DNA from: Lunularia cruciata
Lineage: Eukaryota; Streptophyta; Marchantiopsida; Lunulariales; Lunulariaceae
NCBI GenBank assembly: GCA_948567375.1
Contig: OX419760.1
Location: 59,020,911-59,084,910, forward strand
Direction: 5' to 3'
Length of the DNA stretch: 64,000 nucleotides
In this document: one piece after another, positions 1 to 12,690 of the stretch
Layout of the letters: each line of letters begins with the position of its first letter
How positions within the stretch are numbered: the first letter of the stretch is position 1
Program-made: the position numbers and the translations under genes
The notes under the pieces: generated by a model
Database searches by the model: none
Told to the model about the DNA's origin: nothing
What the model saw: the letters and a program-made list of their open reading frames with translations, nothing else

Positions 1-1435
1 TGGCATACCAACTTAGAAGTACTTAGATGAAAATGTGAACGGTTTGGCATACCAAATAGTTAACAACCTTGGACAGTTAGCAAGGACGTTGACTGCTTTC
101 GGTAGCTGTAGGTGTCCGAACCCCATCTCCACTATATAATATTTGGATTTTGAGAGTTGCATAACTGATATATGTATCATATCCTCCTTGTAGGTCGTTG
201 TTTAAAAAATCAAACATAGTATTTTCTTATATTCTAAGTAAAACTCTAATATATCAAATATTCAAAATACTTATTCTATGATGTGAAAGTCCTTTAAAGC
301 TATTTAACTTAGTGGAGTATTTTTAGCTTTTTGCTATTTCTACTACTCTAGTTTTGCAACTTATTATCTATTTTTAGTTTCTATACATATCATCTAACTT
401 TTATGAAATACATATTTTATCATTTTAAAATTAAATTAAAAATTTAACCGTAAGTAAAATCTGGATTTTATTTTAACTTTTAGCATATAATCACTTTTCT
501 TATTTTCTGATGTGTACGAATTTTTTATTTTATTTCTATAAATAAAATTATTTTTTCATAATTCTGATATAATCAATAAATCGAGAAGCTTTTCAAACAG
601 TCATCTATTTACGAAGAGACCTACTCAAATAGTGTACTTGTCTCAAATAGAGTAAACGATAAAACAAATCTTATATATAAAATAACATCAAGGATTATCT
701 ATCGCATTTAAGTGTTATACATATCTAGTTCAAGGGTCGAAGGTACAACTGCTCACACACTATATAATAATGTACTTTTTCTCCTTTGTAACAATTAGTG
801 GAATTCGCAACTTACTTTGATCGAGTGGGAATCTTCAACGACAACAACATGAGCCCACAAACCCGTTAAGACACTGCACCTTAAAGCTCAATAATTCCTG
901 CGGGGTTGGTGTGATGAAGAAGCAAACTTAGATAGACGAGGAGTAAAAAGCTAAGAAGCAAACTATAGAGAGGACTTGACTTACATGTAGATTCATAAAT
1001 CGACAAACTAATCCGTTTACAGTTTGTCCTTTATATATGCATCCATGTGCATACCGTGCAAAAGTTGTTGTTGCGAGGATTCGGAAAGTTAGACTTCTTT
1101 GATTTTACTCTTTGGCTTGCAAGGATGCTCAAGAATGCCTCCCGCATCCGACGTTTTGCTGCACCTCGTATGCACGGCTGTCCTCACATTATTTTGGTGG
1201 TCGTATTATGCGTATACTTGGTCCCCAAGCTTCTACCAATTATAGCTTGTGTAGCTGAAGAGTTCGAAGCACACCCTAGCATCCCACAGAGTTCTCCAAC
1301 TGTTCTCCCCAGATAATGGTGTTTTGTTCATTCTATGGACGCCAGATAAGGACTCCATCTTATCTAATCTTTATTTCTATCCATAAGGAAGTAATTTATG
1401 GTTTCTGCAAAAGAATGCTACCTATATCGTTCTCA

Positions 1436-1458
1436 ATAAATAAATAAATAAATAAATA
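1436..1458. repeat. (TAAA)n microsatellite
   Basis: About five to six perfect TAAA units in a row. It is a simple repeat with no evident function. Confidence 0.85.
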
Positions 1459-2384
1459 GTTAGTTGTAATCCTTGAATCGCACACAAAAAGTTAGATTTG
1501 ACGTCAGCAGCTAAGGACCAAGAACGTCCCTCCATCTCCGTCGTTCCACATGAACCTTCAGCAGCTAAGGACCATTTTTCGACACCACTAAGGATTGTAT
1601 TCCGTCGCTGCTAAAGACCAGGCAGAAATTCAAGTCTCTTATATATATACAAAAGATAGTTTCGTAGTTCATATTGCTTAGTTTGTTAAAAATAAACTAT
1701 CAACAAAAACCATAGAAAAACTATATCAGACAACTATTATTTAAAAGCTAGGGTCAAGAAGTGAGATTCTTCTCTTCTCTACGAAGGGAACGAGAGATTA
1801 TTCACCCATTAGCCTTGAATTAGGGACATAAGTCTTGCTTAAATGTTTACAAGGAGTTTAAAAGGAGTAACACAAAATAATATATATGTCCTGCTTATGG
1901 AGGATGGATCCTTTCTGATACAGGGGATACCACTTATAATTAACGTAATATGAAGGATGTTTCCGGAAAGGCACGGTAATAGGTGGACAGAGAATCCATT
2001 AAATTAACTAGTGAGTTTAGTAAATTTGAGTGTAAAATATAGGACAATTTAACATTTCAAGCTCCAAATTTTTTTAATTAGTCCTTTCATGGTGCAGAGA
2101 AACATTTTGCATAGAGTGTAGACAATTTTGTTTTCATAATATCCTTTTTCACCTTTGAAAGCTATTTAAATCATGAATAAAAAAGTTAATGCATTGGACA
2201 TTTTTTATTTGTGTAAGTCATGATTAATTGACATAAAATGAATCAGTTTTAGTCAAATTCTGTTTTGAATTATGAGAATAAATTGATGCATAATAAATAT
2301 GTTTGAAAATTTAATATTTTATTGTGATTATTTCAGTACAAGGGTATAATATGTACAGCTTCAGGCTCAACATGTTATTATATG

Positions 2385-2516
2385 CAAAAAAATCATAGTT
2401 ATTATTATTATTATTTATTCTAAATTAATTATTAAATAAGTATTGGTATTAAGTATATTATTAATTAATTATTATTCTTAATAAAATATCTAAAATAATA
2501 ATAACTATGATTTTTT
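2385..2516. repeat. Foldback (MITE-like) inverted repeat
   Basis: The left arm reads AAAAAATCATAGTTATTATT and the right arm, near 2496-2516, is its reverse complement, so the roughly 130-bp unit can fold into one long hairpin. The inner AT-rich sequence (AATTAATTATT and its complement) extends the pairing. There is no coding capacity. The size and shape fit a miniature inverted-repeat element, but I see no clear target-site duplication, so a palindromic AT-rich repeat is also possible. Confidence 0.5.
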
Positions 2517-3604
2517 CCATTTTATCATATGAATTTTCATTTTATCAAATACATTAAATATTCTGGGAAATTTTGATTTTTAATGTTCTATAAATATATG
2601 TATGCTTTTTTATATTATGGGTGAAATTATTTTATATATTATAAATTTAAGAATATAATAAATTTTCTAATTATATGTGTATTCAGTCATTATAGTCATT
2701 GCACTCAAGTTCTTCCTAGATTGATAATCTACAATCATTGGTGGCTATACAAATTTAAGGTTGAAAGTTTTAAATAGGTTTATGTATAGTATTTAAGTAG
2801 TTAAAATATCCTCAAAATCTACAAAGGATCTTTCATAATTTTAGAATTTAATTTCTACTCTTACAATAAATTTTAGAATTTAGAATTTTCTTATTATATT
2901 GCAACATTATCTTGGACCATATATAGGTTTGCTTTAAGTTGTGTTGTTTGCGATGCATACTATCACTCCTTCCAAGTGAAGTATCACTCACACAAGCCAT
3001 CACATTATAATAGCATCATGGGTAGCTACCTTTTGGCCTCCAAAGGTGCAACAAGTTATACATATCCTTATTTATTTAAGGTATTGATACCTTCAAAAGT
3101 TATTAATGAAAATATATGTAAACCAAACCTAAGTGGAACCTCATTGTTGTAGAGATAATAGCTAGTGTAAGTCAAAATTCTTTGATACAAGAATACTCTT
3201 ATGCAAAGTAAAGCTAAGATCTAAAAGCTTGTGCCCTTATTGAAGCAAGAACAAAGGCATATCCTTATAGTATGAGGACAATAGTAGTAGTATGAATCCA
3301 TTAAAAGAGTGTAGATCATACTAAAACTATTGATCCATTAAAGAAGACTATAAACCTGAGGCTATAACACCCTAGGATGTAAATTAGTCATAAGAAGTAT
3401 TGTAGTGGTTTTGACTTATTTATAACTAGCTAAGTTTAGTAACAATTAAGTTTGAGGTAATCTCTAACTAAATCAACATTAATAATTAAAGAGTACAATC
3501 AAGTACTTAATTGTTAGCTACTTCCTTACTGAATATTAATTTGGATTATATTAGAGTGGGACCTCTTAAGAGAATCATATATTAAAGTAAGATCTTGTAG
3601 ATGA

Positions 3605-3656
3605 TTTTATCTTAAATTATATTTCTATCTTTTTATCTTAAATTATATTTCTATCT
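3605..3656. repeat. Perfect 26-bp tandem duplication
   Basis: The 26-bp unit beginning TTTTATCTTAAATT occurs twice head to tail without a mismatch, which suggests a recent slippage event. Confidence 0.8.
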
Positions 3657-3719
3657 TGGACTTGGTATAGTCAGATTGACTTTGCACTGTTGTGAAAATC
3701 CAATTGTAATACCAAGGGC

Positions 3720-4017
3720 TAGCCATATGATCTAGATATGAAATTTGGTTTGGTAACATCTAGAATGATTTTATACATGATTGTCAAAATAGATCAGATA
3801 GAAGTATCACCAAAAGAGTACTTCTACTAATAGGGTAGAAACTGAAATAGACTTGAGAACCTTAGAACCAATAGCTAGACATATGATTTAAAGGTGAGAA
3901 TTGGTTTGGTAACATCTGGAAGGATGTTACACAGGATGGACTAAACAGATCAGAAAGAGGTATCACCAAAAGGGGACTTCTACTAATAGAGTAGGAACCA
4001 AAATATGCCTGAAATCT
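3720..4017. repeat. Imperfect tandem duplication, about 155-bp period
   Basis: Two blocks, about 3720-3862 and 3875-4017, share the same order of words: CATATGAT, TTGGTTTGGTAACATCT, AGATCAGA, GTATCACCAAAAG and ACTTCTACTAATAG. The copies differ at many positions, so the duplication is old. I see no coding potential. Confidence 0.7.
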
Positions 4018-4072
4018 GTGAAGGCAATTTTGGAGGCCTAAACGGATGAATTAGGCCTCAAAATGTGCGGAT

Positions 4073-4088
4073 CCCCCCCCCCCCCCCC
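4073..4088. repeat. C16 homopolymer run
   Basis: Sixteen consecutive C residues lie in AT-rich surroundings. On the opposite strand this is a G16 run that could form a quadruplex. Homopolymer length is also error-prone in sequencing, so the exact count is uncertain. Confidence 0.8.
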
Positions 4089-4242
4089 AAGGGGACAAGA
4101 GGCTAGCCATCCCTCCCCCTGGTTTGTATCGTCAAGAGCTTCCCAACGGTACCTTACGTGATTCTGAGACTCATACAAGAAGATCCCCTAAAAGATTCCC
4201 TCTGGTCAAAGCTTGTTTGACCAACCAGATAGGACCTAGACA

Positions 4243-4333
4243 GACATGTCACCCATCCAAGTAAGTAATCCAAGGGTGGAGCTTGCTGACATGTCATCTA
4301 TCTGTGTGCCTAATCCTATGGTGGAGCTTCCTT
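4243..4333. repeat. Imperfect 45-bp tandem duplication
   Basis: Two adjacent units each start GACATGTCA and contain TAATCC and GGTGGAGCTT at the same spacing. The repeat is short and diverged, with no evident function. Confidence 0.6.
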
Positions 4334-5359
4334 GGAGGAGATCCTCTTTGTCTATATAATAAAGAGAAGGTGCTCCTTTGGGGCACCGAATATTGAGTGT
4401 GTAATTTGTTTCTCTCTCTTCTCTTGTCCTCGGAGTATTACACCAATGTTGATATATTAATAGCAAAATGATAAGAATAAGTTTTTTCCACAAGGATACT
4501 GTTTGGAATTGATTAGATTAAGAAGGAAAGGTATCATGATGTCACAATTTATCTATTGATATGTATTTAACCTCTTGGGGATGAACTACTCACAAAAGAG
4601 TGTAGGGTCACTCATTGTGGCACTCCAAAGAGAAGAAATTTAGAATCACTCTCACAAAAGATCCAACCCAAGGTTTCTATTGAAGGTGATGGTTCAATAT
4701 GCATTGAGCATCATTCAACCTTGAGTGTAGGTACCACGCAAATCATTATCCTGAAGGTTACAATGTTCTTAAAGTTATTGATGTTCTATGATACTACAAC
4801 ACTCGTGGTCCTCTTCCTCTTCCCCTTGAAGGCAACACCTCTTGACACTGCAAGTTTGTGATCTACTAGACTTTCTATTATATATGGTACTTCACAATAC
4901 TTTGGGTCCTCTATGACCCTTGGATATACCGCCCCAAGCTTTCAAAACTTAGGGGATCTAACACTGCAATCAAGCACAAATGCACTCCTACATTCTTGCA
5001 TCTACATTCCTACTTTGAGTTCCTCATGACTACTCAATCAAGCAATCATAAATCACAAAAATATGCCGATACTATATATTGAGGATCTTAGAGGTCCTCC
5101 TATATCTACTTCAAATACAAAATTCAATTTGTGCACACCCAACAACATGCAGTAAGAAAATATGGAATTGAATAAGATGTATAATTCTAAACTTGTATCA
5201 CTTTGAGACTAAGGCTTATATGCATCTTACTAGAAAAAAATAGGGTGAATCCAATAGCCATGTGCTACCAAAGTCCCTTGATTAACTCTACTCCTATCAA
5301 TGCTAATCCTATCATAATTGTCTTATCTTCCTAATTAAATGCTACAATGGCATGTCATG

Positions 5360-5850
5360 TGTAACAATATGGAGTTTATAGATGAGTTAGTCAAGAAAAA
5401 TAAAGTAGAAAATATTCCAAATTAGCCAAGAATTATAAGAATATTCTAGAAGCATCTAGGAAGCTTCTTGGTACATTCCAAGTATTGAGTAACATATATG
5501 GCATGTGTTGACTCCTAGGAGAAATTTATTGGGAAGCTTCCCAGCTATCTTAGCTTGCATACCAAGTAGGTGGTTTCTAGAAGGAAACTTCTTGACTAAC
5601 TTAGCTTGCACGCCAGGTAGTCAATTTCTAGAAGGAAGCTTCTTGAGAAGCTTTTGGATTAGCTTAGCTTGCACTCCAAGAAGGTGGCTTTTAGGAATCT
5701 TCTTGAGAAGCTTCTCAAGAGCCTTGTATGTTCACTATAAATGTCAAACCCCAAGCTCATGCTAGACATTCAAAGTTTCATTCATTCAAGAGTCCCAATG
5801 TGATCTTTCACTTTGATCTTTCATTTTTTTTCTCTCCTTGGTCTTTTACA
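5360..5850 (+). repeat. 5' LTR of C1
   Basis: It begins TGTAACAATATGGAG and ends CTTTTACA, directly before the primer site. It matches the LTRs of C2, C3 and C4 in their reverse orientation. GAAGCTTC words recur in its middle (heat-shock-element-like), and a TATA-like motif (CTATAAATG) lies near 5736. Confidence 0.9.
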
Positions 5851-5851
5851 T

Positions 5852-5863
5852 TGGTATCAAATA
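5852..5863 (+). other. Primer-binding site of C1 (tRNA-iMet type)
   Basis: TGGTATCAAATA follows the LTR after one base. It matches the usual plant initiator-methionine tRNA primer site (TGGTATCAGAGC) with a few changes. Confidence 0.8.
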
Positions 5864-6104
5864 AAAAATAGGATAGATGGAATTTATGGACCACCAAATT
5901 CTAAACAATTAGGATTTTCATGTCTATGTACTACCCAAATATCATTTCATACAGTTCATCATCTCAAGCTTTGGGTAGAATTTTTGAATGCAATCACCTT
6001 GTCCAATGAACCCTTGATACTACCAATTGTAACTTGTGAAGGACAATGGACGCATTGCATCTACATATTACTTGGATAATTATAGGTAGTTTAGTAGAGT
6101 AGTT

Positions 6105-9100
6105 GTCATGGCAGCAATGCTTGAAATTATCATTGCTATGCAATAACAAATTTAGCACCTTACTTGATTGTTGGAAGAAAAAGACAATCAACGAGAAGAG
6201 CATGTAGAGAGAGCACTATTTCAAGAAGGAGAAGAGCAAATACAACTTACAAAGCCCAAGGTATTTGAAGGCATGAATCTTCCATACATAATGGAGAATG
6301 TTTTGTTTGATTGTGAACTCTATTTTGAAGCTACAAATCTTCAAGATGAATGGAGACAAATTTTCTTGGCATCAAGCTAATTGGATGGATTGGCAAAACT
6401 ATGATGGCAATTCCAAGTGGAGCAAGCTGAATGGAAATTTTTTTGTGCTAATCTTGACATGGAAAGAATTTAAGAGCACAATAATTGGGAGATTCCAAGC
6501 TATACATGATGGACAAGCCGCATGATAGATTGGTAAAATTGAAGTAGATTGGTTTTGTGAGAAGCTACATCACTCAATTCCAGAACATTATAGTACAAAT
6601 TCTAAATATACTATAAGGTGAAGCTCTGGATCAATTTGTGAGGAGCTTGAAGTCACGCCAAATTAGAAGTGACCATGCAAGAGCCCAAATACTTGGAGGA
6701 AGTAATGCAATTGGTTCCTTATTTTCATTCCTTGATTATAATAACTTTATCTCAGGCTTGATCTCCATAACACCTACCAACACATTACACAAGTGTAGAA
6801 GAGCTAGCATTGCTGGAGATTGATGCCATCTAATAGAGACCACTTGGCACGACATATTGAGAAAGACTGAAAAATAGTGGTCACTTTTATTATCACCAAA
6901 TTGGACATTGCATTGCTTAATGTCCACTCAAGAATAGATGACCTTGAAAAATTGCCCAAATGGAGTTTGTGGAATGTGATGATAAGAGAAACAAAGAAAC
7001 CTAGCAGGAGAGTTTGAGCCATATATTGGGAACTTGATTAGTTCCAACAGGATTAAAGTTGGCTTACACAAGTTCACTTCACTTGCAAGGTATGATATTT
7101 GATCGTGGTTGTAGGATTTTGGTTGATTTGGAAGTTCAAAGAATTGCATGTCCATGCAATTAACAAAGGAATTAGATATTCCTATTGAGCCAATAGTTAG
7201 AAGTAGATTGATGATAGCAGATGGTGGAAATGGTTTTCATTCTATACCCTCACATCTTATTACATTCAAAATTGGGAAGGAGTATTTGGAATGTATGAGG
7301 ATTGTGGTAGCACCTCTACACTATGATGTCATTCTAGAGTGACCTTGGCTTGAATGTCATAATGTTCAATTTGATTGGAATTAACAACAAATTCAAGTAC
7401 AACACCAAGATAAGAATTATCAATTAGGTTATTTGGCACCTTTGAATAAGATACCTAAAATTTGTCAATCCCAAGATGGGATTTTTGTCAATATAGTAGC
7501 CATAAAACAAGCTTTGGAGGAATATATTTCTATTTTTGCAATGTGGATCAAGCCAATTGTGCACAAGGAATTTGATGAGGGCTAGAAACCTCATCAAGTA
7601 ATGGTTGATTTAGATACTTCAAGAGTTTACAGATGTGTTTCTAGATGATCTGCCAAAGGGGTTACTCTCCAATCATAGTATGCCCTTCAAGATCAAATTA
7701 TTACCAAGAAGTACTTCAGTGAGTAGACCCATCTATTGGCTCTCACCAAATGAGTTGGAAGAGATTCAAACAACACTAATGGAGTTATTAAAAAAGTATT
7801 TCATACAATGTAGTGCATCACCTTGGGGAAACATTGGAACTATTTGTCCCAAAGAAGGATAGAGGACTTTGGTTTTGTATTGATGATCATGGTTTCAATG
7901 AATAAAAAACAAAGAATGCACATCCTTGCCTCAAATTGATGACTTGCTAGATTAGTTGAGTGGAGTATGATACTTCTCCAAGTTGGATCTTTGGAGTGGT
8001 TATTAGTAGATTCTCATTGATAGAGAGGATGTGAAAAAGACTACCTTTCACACAAGGTATGGGAATTTTGAATAGAGAGTTCTACCTTTTGGGCTCACTA
8101 ATGCTTTGGTAGTCTTCATGGATCAGATGCATTGGGTGTTGGATAGACAATTGGATCAATAAATGGTGGTGTTCTTGGATGATTATGTAATCTGTAGCAA
8201 GAGGAGGTAGAACACACAAATCATGTGCAAGAAGTCTGAAGACTACTACCTCAATAGAAGTTTTATTGCATGAAGTCAAAGTGTACCTTTTGGTAGAAGG
8301 AAATTACCTTCTTGGGTCATAAGATCTCATCAGAGAGAATCAAGATGGAAGAGGAGAAAATGAAAGCCATTATTAATCGGTCTACTTTAAAGGATACCAC
8401 AAAAGTATGGGCATTTAATGGATTGACAATTTTTTCCCTATTGTTCATTCACTACTATGCTCATTTGGCTGCACCATTGATCAATCTTTTGGAAAAGAAT
8501 TCAAGCTTTCAATGGACCACCAAGCATGAAGAAGCATTCAAGAAGCTAAAGTGTATGGTGTCTTCAAGACCCATTCTTCAACCATATGATCCTCAACTAC
8601 CTTGTGTGGTTGATTTTGATGTTTCTAACTTTGCCATTGGAGTTGTGTTGTAGTAGGAATTTCTAGATATGTACATCCCATTGCCTTTGTGTCTCATCAA
8701 CTAAACACCATACAAGTTATAACTCTAATTGAGGTCAAGAAAAACTAGCAATGGTATATGCCACCAAGGTATGGAGGCATTATATCTTAGGAAACAAGTA
8801 ATCATGCAAACCAATCACAACCTTTGTTGTAGATATTACATTTGGAGTACATGAAGAGTCAACATCATCAATGGGAGGAACAACTATAGTTTTTGACATC
8901 AAACTTGAGTACAAACCCAATTGGTTCTATATTATCCCTAATGCCCTATCACGATGACCCAATTTGAGGACTCTTCATGAATCTCTCATCATAATGGCAA
9001 TTATGACAATGTCAGTTGACTCAAAAGTCCAAATCAAGTTTAGGACCACTTTACAACAAGACCCCTTCTTTCAGATGGTATAAGGTCACCTTGTAACACA

Positions 9101-10510
9101 TAATAAGAAATGCAACACCTTTTCCTTCAAGGAAGGCCTTCTATTCTATGATAATTGGATCTTTGTTCTAGCCATGGGTGATCTATGACTTGTGTGCCTT
9201 CAAGAAGCCCATAACTTACCAATTTTTGGTCACATGGTGTGGACAAGACCGTGGGTACCCTATGATGCCAATGGTGATGGCTCAACATGGCATAAAAGGT
9301 TCAAGAGTTTATCCAATCTTGTGAGAGTTACCAATGCAACAAGGTTGGTAACCAAAAGCCAAGTTGACTCCTTCAACCACTTCCCCATCCCATCTACTTG
9401 ATAGGAAGATGTGAGCTTAGATCTCATTACATCCTTACCAAAGACAAAGTAAGATCATATCACTTGTGGTGTTTGTTGATAAGCTTAATAAACAAATCCA
9501 TTTGGTACCAATCTTTGATATAGTGGATTTTCTTACATTAGCCCTAATCTACTTCAACAATATTTTCAAGCATCATGGGATACCTCATGTATTCATATCC
9601 AACCGTGATTCCTTGATTGAAATTTGGCAAGCACTCCTCAAGCTACTTGGCACCAAGCTTTTTTTGTCCATGGCCTATTATCCTTAAATTGATGGGCAAA
9701 ACCAAATATGCCAATCACATCTTGGAGGATATACTTTGTGCCTTTGTCAACATTCACCATACCAATTCGGATAAATGCCTTAGGGCTATTGAGTTTACCT
9801 ACAATCACTCCAAGCAGGCAAGCATTGGATTTTCTCCATTCTTCTTTAATTTTGGGCAAGACCCACTTGTTCAAGATTCTCTTCTTGTTCCTTATCCATC
9901 TCACATTCCTCATACTTCCACCTTCTTGACCATAATATCTCACTTCCTACAACAAGCAAATCTCATCTCCTTGCTGCTTAAAATCATCAAAAGCAATACA
10001 TAGATCATCATTATTGTGATCTCACCTTTCAACTCAAGGATAAAGTCATGCTTTCTTCTAGTAACCTCCCACTTCCACTTGGCACCCAAGTTTATAAACT
10101 TACCTCTAATTGGAGAGGTCTATTTGATATCACCCAAATCATTTCTCCTATTGCTTATTGACTTGCCTTGCCTTGTCATATGCAAATCCACCTTGTCTTT
10201 CATATTTCCTAGTTGAAACCCTTTGTTTCTAATCCATATTCCTTTTCCACTTGTGTCCAACCCCTTCCTCCTCTTGTCCCTATCAACAATCATGAGGAGT
10301 ATGAAGTTGATTGTATTGTTGCATGTTGCCACATTCAACATGAGCAACAAAAAAATACTGAATACAAAATCCTTCAACATGACTGCTAACAAAATATTGA
10401 ATACAAAATCCTTTGGAAAGTGAATCTCCTTCATGATGCCACATAGGAGCCTCTTTTTCACCTCCACAATACCCAAATAGCCATCAAAGATTTTGATGCT
10501 TCTATGGTGA
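6105..10510 (+). pseudogene. Gag-Pol fossil of C1
   Basis: Recognisable parts in order are as follows. A Gag remnant lies at about 6105-7020 (PKVFEGMNLP and [14 protein letters not shown] match C3 Gag). The protease region is about 7100-7390 (NCMSMQ..ELDIPIEP and the HYDVILE end). Reverse transcriptase is about 7630-8330 ([14 protein letters not shown]). RNase H is about 8400-8960 (VVDFDVSNFAIGVVL). Integrase is about 9190-10210 (SIGFSPFFFNFGQDPL). A chromodomain trace lies at about 10290-10490. The region is broken many times and cannot give a Gag-Pol protein. The family assignment rests on close similarity to C3. Confidence 0.88.
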
Positions 10511-10542
10511 TGAGGATATCACCAACTAGTATTGGAGGAATA

Positions 10543-10977
10543 TGTAACAAAATGGAGTTGATAGATGGGTTAATTGAGACTAACAAAGTAGCAAATAGGC
10601 CAAATTAGTTAAGAATGATAAGAATATTCAAGAAGCATCTAGGAAGCTTCTTAGTACCTTCTAAGTATTGGATGATGTGTATGCCAAGGGGTGACTACTT
10701 AGATGAAACTTCTTGGGAAGCTTCTTGGCTAGCTTAGCTTGCATGCAAAGTAGGTGGCTTCTAAAAGGAAGCGACTTGGGAAATTTCTTGACTAGCTTAG
10801 CTTGCCTGCCAAGTTGGCAACTTCTAGAAGGAAGCTTCTTAAAAAGCTTCTTGGTTAACTTAACTTGCACATAAGAAGGTAGCTTTTAGGAAGCTTCTTG
10901 AGAAGCTTCTCAAGAGCATTGAATGTTCACTATAAATACCAAAGCCCAAGCTTATGCTAGACACTTGGAGTTTCCCT
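10543..10977 (+). repeat. 3' LTR of C1, interrupted by element A-I
   Basis: It begins TGTAACAAAATGGAG and runs parallel to the 5' LTR through the GAAGCTTC-rich part, the TATA motif (CTATAAATACC near 10931) and GCTAGACA. It then stops where TGTCACACC of element A-I begins. Confidence 0.88.
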
Positions 10978-11428
10978 TGTCACACCATTTGTAGTTTTGC
11001 ATCTAGATGCTCGGACACTGGAGTTCTAGTGATAATAGTTAGAGGTATTTTGGCCATTACTCATAGACTACTTTCCGACGGTCAGATTTCAGGTTTAGGG
11101 TACTGACTTCATAGTGGGGCCCACCGACACTTGCACCATCCGCACCATCGGGTGTGCCATCAGCGGGACCGTTGGGAGGAGACCTAGGTTGAAATCAGGG
11201 GTATACCCTGGGAGTGCAGCTCCATAGAGCTCACTTCTCTGATGTTGAGCCTTCAAGTGCTTGGCTATGGTGGACAGAGGCCGGCGAGCGTCACTTGGAT
11301 TCTCTATGCTTGAGTGGGTGTGACTTGACTATAATCAGTGCCCAGTTGTTGGCAGTTTATAGAATGACTTATCAAGTAATAATTTGAGTTGAGTTGAGTT
11401 GAGTTGAGAGTGGTAAATGATCTGATTA
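10978..11428 (+). repeat. Terminal block A1 of A-I
   Basis: This about 450-bp block opens the element with TGTCACACC. It matches 17759-18202 near the 3' end over its whole length and ends at CTGATTA. It contains a run of GAGTT units at about 11389-11409. The 107-bp block B that follows A at the 3' end is absent here. Instead a primer-site-like sequence follows directly. Confidence 0.9.
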
Positions 11429-11443
11429 CATCAGAGAAGTGAG
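11202..11443 (+). promoter_or_regulatory. TATA motif, predicted start and self-primer site of A-I
   Basis: A TATA-like GTATACC at 11201-11207 lies 28 bp upstream of CTCACTTCTCTGATGT (11230-11245). The exact reverse complement of those 16 bases lies at 11428-11443, directly after block A ends. In self-priming elements such as Tf1, the 5' end of the transcript folds onto the primer site beside the LTR. The geometry here fits that, if transcription starts near 11230. The sequence match is seen directly; start site and priming are inferred. Confidence 0.6.
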
Positions 11444-11772
11444 TCAGGGGGAAATTGGGTGCAAGAACTACGAGTGTTGGTGGTATCTCCAAGCTCGGTA
11501 GATCGTGGTGTCTCGATTGAGTAGTTCAGATTTCCTTGAGAGAGTGTGTGTGCGGAAGCGCTGGCAAAATTTGGAGCCACGGGAGAAGCAATTTTCAAGC
11601 GATAGTTGAGATTTTGAGCTCAGGACCAATTTGTTATGAGTTGAGCTTAGAAACTAAAATTGAAGGTGGAGTTGGGGGCAGATTCTCACGAATTGAAGAT
11701 TATATGAAACCGATTTTTCCAATTTGGCTTGAGTGAAGAGTTAGTTGAGGATTTAGTGGTCAGCCATTTTTA

Positions 11773-11839
11773 AGGATTTATGTCAGATTTTATGTCAGAT
11801 TTTACATCAGATTTTGTGAAGGAGTTATGTCAGATTTTG
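11773..11839 (+). repeat. Short tandem repeat in the A-I leader
   Basis: Four to five copies of a roughly 12-bp word (ATGTCAGATTTT) lie in the untranslated leader. A-II has a similar cluster (ATCTGACGTA, about 34138-34175), so the feature belongs to the family. Confidence 0.7.
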
Positions 11840-12329
11840 GCGAAAAGAACTTGAAACTGATCCTTGGTGATCCTTGTAGCTCAGGAAATAGATAGGTTCT
11901 TCTCTTATGTCAAATGCCAAATGGTGGCAGAGTCAGTCCCGTGTTGTGTTATGAGATGGAGGGTTTTTGTTTAGATTTCTTGTGATTGAACTCCCTCCAT
12001 TCTCTGCTTCCTATTTGTGCACCACGTTTGTGTGAGGTGCCCTGACTTTTGAGTGTTGGTGCTCTGGTGTGCTCTTGGTAATGAGGTTGGAGTGATGACC
12101 AATCAGACTACCTTTGTTCTCTCCGGTGAGGCAAGAAGTGATGACCTACAGACCGTGAGAATGCGTGTTATGATGTTAGGTTACAGGTTGCCCTTTCCCC
12201 TAGTGTAGTTATCTCGATTAGAGTTACAATAGTGGGTGGTGCTTAGTTGGTGTTGGCACGTGGTGGTGTTAGCATTTGGTGGGGCACTTGCGGTTGCAGT
12301 TGGTCTTTGAGAGAGCACGGTTTACACCT

Positions 12330-12690
12330 GGTGGTTGTCCTATTGGATAACCAAAGGGGGATTTTTCATTTGGTGGGACCTTCAAGGAAGGTCTATACAC
12401 CACAGAGAGTCTTGTTAGACTCTGGTGCGCAACCCCTTATGTTGGAGAAAGCTGCAGTTGTCGGTCTGGAGTTCCGGAAGACTGATGTGGAGAGGTGTCC
12501 ATTTTAGATCCTGACATCTCTAGGTGGTGGTTTGACATAGTACACGTGGAGAGCTTGTTCTCCAGGTTCAGCCTGGTCATCCAACTGATAGCTTGGTGGT
12601 GAGAGCTCAAGCTATTGCAACGATAGTTGAGTCATATGATGTGCTAGTTGGGGAAGCAGTGTTATACCCCATGGGTTTCAACATTCAACT
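12330..12690 (+). pseudogene. Retropepsin region of A-I
   Basis: It matches the A-II protease region, including LLDSGAQPLML (the aspartic protease D-S-G signature) and the later YDVLVG motif before the methyltransferase linker. In A-I it follows the leader with no recognisable Gag or zinc knuckles before it. It is part of a broken element. Confidence 0.75.

Larger units (their letters stand above)
1..5359. other. AT-rich stretch without recognised genes
   Basis: I see no coding region that I can support here on either strand. The longest open frames are 85-89 codons, have no recognisable motif, and are what AT-rich sequence gives by chance. The stretch contains a foldback element, several short tandem duplications and a C-run, which are listed separately. 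A TATA-like motif followed by pyrimidine-rich sequence at about 4350-4450 faintly resembles the end of an LTR, but I could not find a second copy or defined ends. Confidence 0.6.
5360..10977 (+). mobile_element. Chromovirus C1 (Ty3/Gypsy), old fossil
   Basis: This is an LTR retrotransposon of the same family as the better preserved copy at 45198-50840. It has a 5' LTR, an initiator-Met type primer site (TGGTATCAA), a recognisable gag-pol and most of a 3' LTR. The 3' LTR stops where element A-I begins. It is heavily degraded, with dozens of breaks, and its two LTRs differ at many positions, so it is an old insertion. No 3' flank survives for a target-duplication test. Confidence 0.92.

Noticed and set aside
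1047-1316. A small protein gene of 89 codons
   Set aside because: No motif, no support from neighbours, and similar chance frames are common in the region.
4073-4088. An assembly gap marker
   Set aside because: The run is C rather than N and lies in continuous sequence. It was kept as a homopolymer with uncertain length.
5852-5863. tRNA genes at the TGGTATCA sites
   Set aside because: Only the 12-base primer-site match is present. No cloverleaf surrounds it, so these are primer-binding sites.
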